Below, one piece after another: positions 1 to 5,645 of a stretch of DNA of 7,492 bases. Origin of the DNA: Spirochaetales bacterium (GTDB lineage: Bacteria > Spirochaetota > Spirochaetia > DSM-27196 > SLST01); the NCBI GenBank assembly GCA_028284845.1, contig JANQQY010000621.1, forward strand, positions 1-7,492. The letters are read 5' to 3'. The number at the start of each line of letters is the position of its first letter. The first letter of the stretch is position 1. A program made the position numbers and the translations under genes. The notes beneath the pieces were generated by a model. It saw only the letters and a program-made list of their open reading frames with translations, was not told the DNA's origin and ran no database searches.

Positions 1-467
1 GGTTCGGCGGCGGGCTTCGGATCGTCAACATCTTCGGCGCCAACGACGGCGCCAAAGAACTCCGCGATACCCAGAGTGCGCAGGAGGCTCTCGATAACTG
101 ACCGCTGGTTGTTGCTCACGATGCCCACAGGAATCCCGGCTCTATGAAGATCATCAAGCATCTCACGCACACCAGGAAAGAGACGCGAATGCTCGGGGCC
201 GAGCGCTTCTGAGCGGCGGTAGAAGTCGTCGGCCATCTTGAGCGCCAGCGCCTTGGAGAAGCGCTGCGAGAAGACCGGTTCGCCGGTCACGTGGAAGGCC
301 AATCGCTCCGGCGTTGGGAATTGCATTCCTTCGTGGATCTGGGCCCGACTCACCGCGGCATACCCGTGAGCAAGGAGGGTCGCATTGGTTGCGGAGGTGC
401 AGAGCGGGATAGCGTCAAAGAGCGTGCCATCCCAGTCGAAGAGAACTGCAGCGGCGCTACGAGTCAT
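1..467 (-). CDS. HAD-superfamily hydrolase (phosphoglycolate phosphatase-like), C-terminus beyond window
   Basis: This is the N-terminal 155 residues of a haloacid-dehalogenase-type phosphatase; the gene runs off the left edge. From the ATG at 467, HAD motif I reads FDWDGTLFDA, with the nucleophile Asp11 and the acid/base Asp13. A helical cap follows (about residues 20-90). Motif II is IVSNNQ with Ser118 after the typical P-G-V-R-E-M-L helix, and motif III is the Lys of DDPKP (Lys151). The last Asp motif (motif IV) would lie outside the window. The family dephosphorylates small phosphorylated metabolites in the cytoplasm; the cap gives specificity, so the substrate cannot be read here. The ATG overlaps the end of the upstream YdeI-like gene by 11 bases and has no clear Shine-Dalgarno, which suggests translational coupling as the last visible gene of the TRAP operon. 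A GTG two codons upstream (473) is an alternative start. Confidence 0.9.
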   Translation of the reverse strand, partial: MTRSAAAVLFDWDGTLFDAIPLCTSATNATLLAHGYAAVSRAQIHEGMQFPTPERLAFHVTGEPVFSQRFSKALALKMADDFYRRSEALGPEHSRLFPGVREMLDDLHRAGIPVGIVSNNQRSVIESLLRTLGIAEFFGAVVGAEDVDDPKPAAE

Positions 468-1044
468 GTGCACAATGCGGAAGGCGTCCGCCGTCGTTCC
501 AGTTCCCAACCATCTTTCCAAGCTTGGTTCGCTTGAGAAATCGGTCGATGCGAGCCGTGTACTCGGCCTCATTCGTTCTCATGACGGAGGCAAGATTGTC
601 GAGCCGGACTCGCCGGTAGAGCTCCGGCATCTCGCAGAAGGTTGACCACGCCTCTGCATCGGCCTGGAGATCGTTGAGGAGTCGCTCCGGGGCTTCGAAT
701 GGCAGGTCTAGATCCGGCAGTGTCGAACGGCCTGCATCTGTCATCAGTCCAAGGGCGATCAGCCGGCGGGCGCGCTCCTTGTTGAGCTCGGTCCAGTTCC
801 CCTTTGGTCTACGGGGTGAAAAGCGTTGCGCCGTCTCAAACTCGTTCTTCCGTTTCGCTATGCCGTCGATCCAACCAAAGCAGATCCCCTCCTCCACCGC
901 ATCGAGATAGGTAACGGTTGGTACCTCGTCCCGCTTGTCAAAGAGAATCCAGATGAACGATTCGGTCGCGTGGTTTCCGGCGAGCCAATCTCGCCACTCA
1001 CCGCGGTCGGCCGGTTTGACGGTAGCGGTGATCTCCATTGGCAC
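457..1044 (-). CDS. YdeI/OmpD-associated family protein
   Basis: A 195-residue soluble protein of the YdeI/OmdA family, often annotated as a bacteriocin-protection protein. Family hallmarks are W-x-x-W-L-A-x-N-H near residues 17-25, the block ending AVEEGICFGWIDG (49-61), and RFSPRRPKGNW (74-84) followed by the N-x-E-R-A-R-R-L-I-x-x-G-x-M helix. The C-terminal part (about 130-180), with its Arg-rich helices, resembles the usual OmdA tail. There is no signal peptide or membrane segment, so it acts in the cytoplasm. The biochemical function of the family is not established. The first base of its GTG codon directly abuts the TAG of the ychF-like gene; an ATG two codons later (1038) is equally plausible. 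Neither start has a convincing independent ribosome-binding site, so translation probably depends on ribosomes finishing the upstream gene. I am sure of the family and unsure of the role. Confidence 0.88.
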   Translation of the reverse strand: MPMEITATVKPADRGEWRDWLAGNHATESFIWILFDKRDEVPTVTYLDAVEEGICFGWIDGIAKRKNEFETAQRFSPRRPKGNWTELNKERARRLIALGLMTDAGRSTLPDLDLPFEAPERLLNDLQADAEAWSTFCEMPELYRRVRLDNLASVMRTNEAEYTARIDRFLKRTKLGKMVGNWNDGGRLPHCAHDS

Positions 1045-2121
1045 CTACACGGAAAACCGGATGTTCAGAATGTCGCCGTCTCGAACCTCGTACTCCTTTC
1101 CCTCAAGCCGAAACTGTCCGGCGGACTTCACGCCGGCTTCGTTCCCGGCGGCGATCAGTGCCTCGTAGCTGAAGGTCTCAGCTCGGATAAATCCTCGGGC
1201 GAGGTCAGAGTGGATGGTTCGTGCCGCCTCCACGGCTGGGTCACCGCGGTGGATCGTCCAGGCGCGCACCTCGTCGGGACCAACGGTGAAGAAGCTGATC
1301 AGTCCAAGAGCCTCGTAGGCGAGAGTAGTGAGCCGACTCCGAGCCGACTCGGAAATCCCAAGGTCCTCCATGAAGGCGTCGGCCTCGTCGGACTCAAGCT
1401 GAGAGAGCTCCATCTCGAAGCTCCCGGCGAACTCGATCACGCTGAAGTCGGCGCCGATCGCCTCCAGGGCTGCGGTCGAGTTACCGTACGATTCCTCGCT
1501 CGAATTCACGATGACCAGAACCTCTTTCTGCGAGAGGAACTGGAATCCGGAGATGATTCTTCGCTGGTCGTCTGTGAGGTCGATGCTGCGAAGCGGCTTC
1601 TCCTGAGAGAGCGCCTCGTGCAGGATCGTGAGGACCTTCTCTTCAGCCTGCGACTGAGGAGTCTTCTTGCCGCGCTGATGATCCGCCGCGATGCGCTCAA
1701 GACGCGTCTCCACGAGCACAAGATCAGAGAGAATCAGCTCGCCGTGAACGGCAATCGCGTCACGCGCCGGGTCGGCCGGGTCGATCGTGGAATCAAGAAG
1801 ATCGTTTGCGAAGTTCCGGACGACGATCGCCAACGCATCGGCACTCTTCACGAGGTTCATCGCCGTTCCGCTAAAGAGTTCCTTCCCCTCGCCTCGATCG
1901 ACACCCACAAAGTCGATGAAGTCGATGGTGGCGTAGATCGTTTTTTTGGGCGTGTACATGTCACGAAGCGTGGTGACGCGAGGATCGTCAACGTCTACCA
2001 CCGCAAGGTTTGGCTCGACCTTGCCCGAGTCGTAGTCGGTCACCTCAGCGGCTGAGCGCGTAAGGGCGTTGAATATGGTCGTCTTTCCGGATTTTGGGAG
2101 CCCGATCAATCCGAGTTTCAT
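1045..2121 (-). CDS. ychF: Divergent YchF/Obg-like P-loop NTPase with C-terminal TGS-like (DUF933) domain
   Basis: A 358-residue protein (E. coli YchF is about 363) with full YchF architecture. The G domain has Walker A GLPKSGKTT (7-15), the E-P-N segment (36-38), a switch-II-like DFVG (70-73) and N-x-x-E (NSSE, 206-209) in place of the GTPase NKxD, the feature linked to ATP preference. A helical insert covers about 125-175. The C-terminal domain carries the conserved stretches FFTVGPDEVRAWTIHRGD (277-294), ARGFIRAE (308-315) and a final LEGKEYEVRDGDILNIRF. It is cytoplasmic; classical YchF binds ribosomes and restrains oxidative-stress responses. This copy is unusual. It contains no cysteine, and aligned from memory against E. 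coli YchF it has Lys34 at the switch-I Thr, Gly33 at Cys35 and Ser111 at catalytic His114; switch II is several residues shorter. An AAGGAG site lies 4 bases before the ATG, 15 bases after the permease stop. It is probably a specialised paralogue. Confidence 0.9.
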   Translation of the reverse strand: MKLGLIGLPKSGKTTIFNALTRSAAEVTDYDSGKVEPNLAVVDVDDPRVTTLRDMYTPKKTIYATIDFIDFVGVDRGEGKELFSGTAMNLVKSADALAIVVRNFANDLLDSTIDPADPARDAIAVHGELILSDLVLVETRLERIAADHQRGKKTPQSQAEEKVLTILHEALSQEKPLRSIDLTDDQRRIISGFQFLSQKEVLVIVNSSEESYGNSTAALEAIGADFSVIEFAGSFEMELSQLESDEADAFMEDLGISESARSRLTTLAYEALGLISFFTVGPDEVRAWTIHRGDPAVEAARTIHSDLARGFIRAETFSYEALIAAGNEAGVKSAGQFRLEGKEYEVRDGDILNIRFSV

Positions 2122-2136
2122 AGTGCTCCTTTTGGT

Positions 2137-4050
2137 CTATCCGCCTATCAGGGCGAGCGAGAACCAGGGGACATAGGTAATAAGAAGAACGGCACCGAGC
2201 TGCAAGAGGAAGAACGGCAGAATGTACCGGTAGATTCGCGTGAGCGGCAGCCCAAAGCGATAACTCGCCAGAAAGAGCTCCAGGCCCACCGGCGGCGTCA
2301 TAAAACCAAGCGCCATGTTCGCGACGAAGATCACTCCAAGGTGGACGGGATGAACCCCGAACAGATCGCCCAGCGGAAGAATGAGGGGCACGATCACCAC
2401 GAGTGCGGAGAAGATGTCCATGAAGCACCCGGCCACAAGGAGCGCCAAATTCAGAAGCAAGAGGAATACCAGCCGGCTACTGATGTTCGCCTGGACCCAT
2501 TCAATCAGAACAAAGGGCAGCCGGCTGAAGACGATGTACTCACTGAGTGCACTGGCACCTGCGACGATGATGAGGATGCCGCCCATGATCACCGCGCTCT
2601 TGACCCCGGCACGCGTGAGATCGCGGAAGGTAAGCTCCTTGTGGACAAAGACCTCGATGATCACAACGTAGAGGACCGCAACCGCCCCGGTCTCCACGAG
2701 CGTGGTGATACCGGTGAAGTAGAAAGTGATGATCACGACCGGAAGGAGCACCTCCCAGATCGACTCGACGAGCGCACCCAATGCTTCCTTCATCTCGAAT
2801 CGCTGCCGGTCCTCTCCGCTGCGAAGCGAGACGATCACACCAAGGATGCAAAACACAAGCACGGTCGCGACACCGGGGAGGAGCGCACCGGCAAACATAT
2901 CAAGAACGTTGATCTGGGCGCTCGTCCCGTAGATGATGAGCACGAGACTTGGCACAAAGAGAAGGCCGATGTCGCCCACCCCGGTCAGCAAACCAACGGT
3001 GAAGGCCTCCGAGAGCTTCCCGCGCTTGTGTAGGATCACGTAGAGCAATCCGCCCAGGGCGAGAATGACGACGCCACTCGCGCCGGTGAAGGTCGCGAAG
3101 AAGACACTGACAAGGATCGATGCGACGACCATGCCACCGGGCATCCACCCGAGCGCGGCGCGAAAGAGCCTAAAGAGACGCTTACCCGCATTGCTCTCGC
3201 TCAAGACATATCCAACAAAGGTGAACATGGGGATGGCGGGCATGGTATTGGTGATCAGTTTCGCGTAGCCGGTGTTCGGCACGATCGAGAGAAAGACACC
3301 AAAGTCACGGGCGAAGAGGAGGTAGGCAAGCCCGGTAAGGACCACAAAGAGCGGCGTACCAACAAAGGCGCTCCCCACGAGGATCACGATGAGCGGAATC
3401 GCTGAGACGTTGATGATCGACTGCCAGATCGCCTCCAACCGGAAGACCGTCTCAGATGGGTTGAGCGAATAGAAGTAGATGAGGTTGATGAGTGAGCCTG
3501 CGCTCAAGACCAGTCCAATCACGATGCCGCCAATCAGAGCGGGCGCCCGACCGGCACCCTTCGGAGTGGTTATCCCGAGTCGAACAGACATCACAACAAA
3601 CGCAAGCGGTACGACTGCCGCAAAGACCTGAACCGGCAGGAAGGCGATCGTCGCCTCACCAAACGCCGTGAACCACCATTCGATCGAGGAAACGGTAAAC
3701 GCCGTCGTGAACGTGATGGCGATCGCATGGGTCACCGTTTGAATGATGTCCCGAGCACGCTCAGACTTGATGACAGTCACGGCCGCTATGTTGAGGTGGG
3801 CGTCCTCGCGCGAGGCGAGCATACCGCCAAGAAACCCAACAAGAAGGACAAAGTGCTGGATAAAGAGGGTGGCGTCGTCGATCCCGGCTCGAAAAACGGT
3901 CCGGGTGATGATCTCGAGGATGGGCATCACACCCAGGAGCAGCAGCGCGATGAGATTCGCCACATTCTCAATACGCTGCAGCGGAGTCTCGGAGTGTGGC
4001 TCTACCTCATCGCGGAGCGTAGCAAGGTCATCATCGTCCACGGAACTCAT
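2137..4050 (-). CDS. dctM: TRAP transporter fused permease, DctQ-DctM type
   Basis: A 637-residue inner-membrane protein that fuses the small (DctQ) and large (DctM) subunits of a tripartite ATP-independent periplasmic transporter. Such transporters use an ion gradient to import solutes delivered by a binding protein. After an acidic cytoplasmic N-terminus (D5-D8), residues about 28-160 hold four hydrophobic segments of the DctQ type, with a W125-W126 pair. A further hydrophobic segment at about 170-195 links to the DctM part. The DctM part shows IPMFTFVGYVL (273-283), GWMPGG (301-306), TGAS in place of the common GSS (322-325), VPS with LIIYG (366-375), FMDIFSALVVIVPLILP (543-559) and GFMTPPVGLELFLASYR (582-598). 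I chose the ATG at 4050, which has AGGGA 7 bases upstream; an in-frame ATG at 4095 would lengthen the overlap with the binding-protein gene from 20 to 65 bases. The transported substrate is unknown. Confidence 0.93.
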   Translation of the reverse strand: MSSVDDDDLATLRDEVEPHSETPLQRIENVANLIALLLLGVMPILEIITRTVFRAGIDDATLFIQHFVLLVGFLGGMLASREDAHLNIAAVTVIKSERARDIIQTVTHAIAITFTTAFTVSSIEWWFTAFGEATIAFLPVQVFAAVVPLAFVVMSVRLGITTPKGAGRAPALIGGIVIGLVLSAGSLINLIYFYSLNPSETVFRLEAIWQSIINVSAIPLIVILVGSAFVGTPLFVVLTGLAYLLFARDFGVFLSIVPNTGYAKLITNTMPAIPMFTFVGYVLSESNAGKRLFRLFRAALGWMPGGMVVASILVSVFFATFTGASGVVILALGGLLYVILHKRGKLSEAFTVGLLTGVGDIGLLFVPSLVLIIYGTSAQINVLDMFAGALLPGVATVLVFCILGVIVSLRSGEDRQRFEMKEALGALVESIWEVLLPVVIITFYFTGITTLVETGAVAVLYVVIIEVFVHKELTFRDLTRAGVKSAVIMGGILIIVAGASALSEYIVFSRLPFVLIEWVQANISSRLVFLLLLNLALLVAGCFMDIFSALVVIVPLILPLGDLFGVHPVHLGVIFVANMALGFMTPPVGLELFLASYRFGLPLTRIYRYILPFFLLQLGAVLLITYVPWFSLALIGG

Positions 4051-5023
4051 CGAGCATTCCCTGGATGGTTCGGAAGAACTCTTCATCAAACACAAGCCCC
4101 AGGGTCACGTCGTAGCTGTCCTGAAGCTCGGTGATCCAGACAGCCTCTTCGGCTTCCGTCGGCTCATGAACAGTGAGCCCAAAGTCCACCATTGTTTCGA
4201 TTGCGGTCTGCTCGAGCTCGAGAATGTCGTCATTGAGGCTGCCGGCGATCTCTTCGGCTCGGACCATCATTTCGTCTCGAATATCGGCAGGAAGCCGTTG
4301 ATATGCACGTTCCGACATCAGGATGGCACCAGGAGCCGGACCCACGCGAAGATTGAGCATATTGGGTGTGGCGCCGAACCACTGGAAACCGGCCGCGAGG
4401 ATCGGAACGGTCAAGTAGCTGTTGGCGAGCCCGCTGACCAGTGAGGCCAGGCGCTCGGTGTAGGGAACTGGAACGGGCTGGAAGCCCATCAGCTGATACG
4501 CTCGCACAAGGTCCATCTCTTCCGGTGACGCTGCCAGTTTTGCGGTGCGGAGATCGTCCGGGACGCGCATCTCTTCGTCCGAGAAGAAATAGAGCCAGCC
4601 GGCGGTGGACCACCCCATCACTCGGAAGCCGAACTCGCGGATCTGCTCGCGAAGCTCAGGCTCCACTTGAGGAAAGATGTGGTCAAACTCTTCCTGTGTG
4701 CGAATGAGGAGTGGCATGCTCAACGTCAGGAGACTCTCACTGAAGTTCGAGAGGCCGGTACTTGAAAGGACGACCGCCTGAAGCTGCCCAATCCGCATCT
4801 TGCGAACCATGTCGGCCTCGATCCCGGCGATCGAGTTGTGGAATACCTGGACCCGAACCCGTCCGTTGGACATTTCCGTCCACTCGGCTGCCAATCGATT
4901 GAGCGTCCGGCCCCACGGCGAGTTCTCGGGAGCCGCACTGCCGATGCGAAAGACCTGCGCATGTGATGCGGCAGCTATGGCAACAAGCAGAAGGCCGAGC
5001 AGGATGGATCGTGATCGTTTCAA
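4031..5023 (-). CDS. dctP: TRAP transporter solute-binding protein, DctP family
   Basis: A 330-residue periplasmic binding protein, the normal DctP length. I place the start at TTG 5023. It has GAGGAG 6 bases upstream and begins exactly at a signal peptide (K-R-S-R-S, then ILLGLLLVAIAAA, cleaved after SHA22 before Gln23). An in-frame ATG at 5074 would put 17 polar residues ahead of that signal peptide and coincides with the -35 box. DctP features are the early F-R-I-G-S-A-x-P-E-N-S-P-W-G (25-38), F-H-N-S (61-64), M-R-I-G-Q-L-Q-A (76-83), MPLLIRTQEEFD (103-114), VPDDLRTAKL (154-163), and the G-F-Q-P-V-P-V-P-Y-T-E strand-helix (180-190). The Arg normally found in the G-x-K-x-R stretch is Ala164, and the usual D-G of the G-x-x-D-G motif is Asn201-Ser202, so a classical carboxylate ligand is doubtful. 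It is the first gene of the operon, overlapping the permease by 20 bases. Confidence 0.92.
   Translation of the reverse strand: MKRSRSILLGLLLVAIAAASHAQVFRIGSAAPENSPWGRTLNRLAAEWTEMSNGRVRVQVFHNSIAGIEADMVRKMRIGQLQAVVLSSTGLSNFSESLLTLSMPLLIRTQEEFDHIFPQVEPELREQIREFGFRVMGWSTAGWLYFFSDEEMRVPDDLRTAKLAASPEEMDLVRAYQLMGFQPVPVPYTERLASLVSGLANSYLTVPILAAGFQWFGATPNMLNLRVGPAPGAILMSERAYQRLPADIRDEMMVRAEEIAGSLNDDILELEQTAIETMVDFGLTVHEPTEAEEAVWITELQDSYDVTLGLVFDEEFFRTIQGMLDEFRGR
4058..4062 (-). promoter_or_regulatory. Ribosome binding site deciding the ATG 4050 start of the fused permease
   Basis: AGGGA on the minus strand lies 7 bases before the ATG at 4050, inside the end of the binding-protein gene. It favours this start over the in-frame ATG at 4095. 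Confidence 0.65.
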
Positions 5024-5029
5024 GAAGCG

Positions 5030-5035
5030 CTCCTC
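5030..5035 (-). promoter_or_regulatory. Ribosome binding site deciding the TTG start of the TRAP binding protein
   Basis: GAGGAG on the minus strand lies 6 bases before the TTG at 5023. No good site precedes the alternative ATG at 5074. Site quality, together with a signal peptide starting exactly at the TTG, decides the start. Confidence 0.75.
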
Positions 5036-5044
5036 GGTCTGCAA

Positions 5045-5074
5045 ATCGTACGGGGCAGCTTCACGGGATGTCAA
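5045..5074 (-). promoter_or_regulatory. Predicted sigma70-type promoter of the TRAP operon
   Basis: Read on the minus strand, a perfect -35 TTGACA (5074-5069) is followed after 18 bases by TACGAT (5050-5045), which matches TATAAT at four of six positions. Transcription would start near 5038, leaving a leader of about 15 bases that still contains the GAGGAG site before the TTG start. Position and quality fit the promoter of the five-gene operon. This rests on consensus matching only. Confidence 0.55.
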
Positions 5075-5083
5075 GTCTGGGAT

Positions 5084-5112
5084 TTGACCGGGCTCCGGCC
5101 GGTGGAGATATT
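5084..5112 (+). promoter_or_regulatory. Predicted sigma70-type promoter of the YHS-domain gene
   Basis: TTGACC (5084-5089) and GATATT (5107-5112) are spaced by 17 bases and match the -35 and -10 consensus at five and four of six positions. The predicted start near 5119 leaves only about 10 bases of leader, just enough for the GGGAG ribosome-binding site at 5118-5122. The very short leader lowers confidence. Confidence 0.4.
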
Positions 5113-5119
5113 TGGCCGG
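5095..5119. repeat. 6-bp inverted repeat overlapping the -10 region of the YHS gene
   Basis: CCGGCC (5095-5100) and GGCCGG (5114-5119) are exact reverse complements around a 13-base centre that holds the predicted -10 box. The layout could be an operator for a dimeric regulator; in a longer transcript it could fold next to the ribosome-binding site. Short GC-rich arms like these also arise by chance in GC-rich DNA. Confidence 0.3.
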
Positions 5120-5122
5120 GAG
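5118..5122 (+). promoter_or_regulatory. Ribosome binding site deciding the ATG 5129 start of the YHS-domain gene
   Basis: GGGAG lies 6 bases before the ATG at 5129 and directly ahead of the signal-peptide coding region. No comparable site precedes the upstream in-frame ATG at 5084. Confidence 0.65.
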
Positions 5123-5128
5123 ATACTC

Positions 5129-5593
5129 ATGAATACAAGAGCTCTATTCATACTTCTGGTCCTTGGAGGTCTCGCGATGGCAGGCACAGCATTTGGCCAA
5201 GACGCAGAGAGTGCCAACCTTCTGAACGGGGTCGCAATCAAGGGCTACGACCCGGTCGCATACTTCACGGTAGGTGAGGCGGTTCCGGGAGACGAGGGCA
5301 TCACGGCCGAACACGCCGGAATCGTCTACCAATTCTCCTCGGAGGAGCACCGTGACCTCTTCGAGGCCGACCCCGAACGCTACATCCCCGCCTACGGTGG
5401 ATGGTGCGCCTGGGCCGCATCCCGCGATTCGCTTGCGGATATCGATCCCACGGCGTTCGTGATCCACGAGGGCCGCCTGTTCCTCAACTTCTCGTCGTTC
5501 ATCAATGGGCGGTTCCGGCTGCGTCTTGATCGAAACATCCAAGACGCGGACGCCAACTGGCCCGACCTTGCCGACGAGGCTGCCGGCCGCTAA
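5129..5593 (+). CDS. Exported YHS-domain-containing protein
   Basis: A 154-residue secreted protein. The ATG at 5129 has GGGAG 6 bases upstream and begins at a signal peptide: M-N-T-R, a hydrophobic core to about residue 18, and cleavage after AFG (23) before Gln24. An ATG 15 codons upstream (5084) would put a polar stretch before the signal and overlap the promoter. The mature part is one YHS domain of the small exported type: IKGYDPVAYFTVGEAVPGD (37-55), VYQFSSEEHRDLFEADPERYIPAYGG (67-91, read in segments), W92-C93-A94, then W-x-I-type strand AFVIHEGRLFLNFS (109-122) and the terminal DADANWP (139-145). In this family Cys93 sits in the YGGxCA motif and may take part in metal or redox chemistry; some relatives carry selenocysteine nearby, but here the codon is TGC. 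The molecular function is not established. It is transcribed divergently from the TRAP operon. Confidence 0.88.
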   Translation: MNTRALFILLVLGGLAMAGTAFGQDAESANLLNGVAIKGYDPVAYFTVGEAVPGDEGITAEHAGIVYQFSSEEHRDLFEADPERYIPAYGGWCAWAASRDSLADIDPTAFVIHEGRLFLNFSSFINGRFRLRLDRNIQDADANWPDLADEAAGR

Positions 5594-5614
5594 GCAAAGC
5601 AACGTGACCCAATC

Positions 5615-5645
5615 GCCCGTCCTTCCGGTAGGAGGAAGGATGGGC
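5615..5645 (+). promoter_or_regulatory. 12-bp hairpin enclosing the ribosome binding site and start codon of the lipoprotein gene
   Basis: GCCCGTCCTTCC (5615-5626) pairs with GGAAGGATGGGC (5634-5645) over 12 positions with a single G-U wobble and a 7-base loop, GGTAGGA. The ATG at 5640-5642 lies in the 3' arm, and the GGAGG ribosome-binding site (5631-5635) is split between loop and arm. As RNA this should hinder initiation. No T-run follows on either strand, so it does not look like an ordinary intrinsic terminator, although a weak transcription barrier after the YHS gene is possible. Confidence 0.6.

Noticed and set aside
1941..1947. A run of seven A on the minus strand in the ychF-like gene, a possible slippage or frameshift site.
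   Set aside because: The family sequence continues in one frame on both sides (Pro-Lys-Lys-Thr-Ile), so no frameshift is needed and no alternative product is evident.
826..2055. A 409-codon plus-strand open frame opposite the ychF-like gene.
   Set aside because: It is the antisense shadow of an unmistakable YchF coding sequence. Its product is low-complexity, rich in Arg, Asp, Val and Leu, with no recognisable domain and no ribosome-binding site.
2341..3033. A 230-codon plus-strand open frame opposite the permease gene.
   Set aside because: The product is highly charged (D/E/H/K-rich), which is what the complement of hydrophobic membrane-segment codons produces. The permease on the other strand has clear family motifs.
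5615..5645. The 12-bp hairpin as an intrinsic terminator of the YHS gene.
   Set aside because: No T-run follows the stem on either strand, and the stem includes the next gene's start codon, so a role at the translation start is the better reading.
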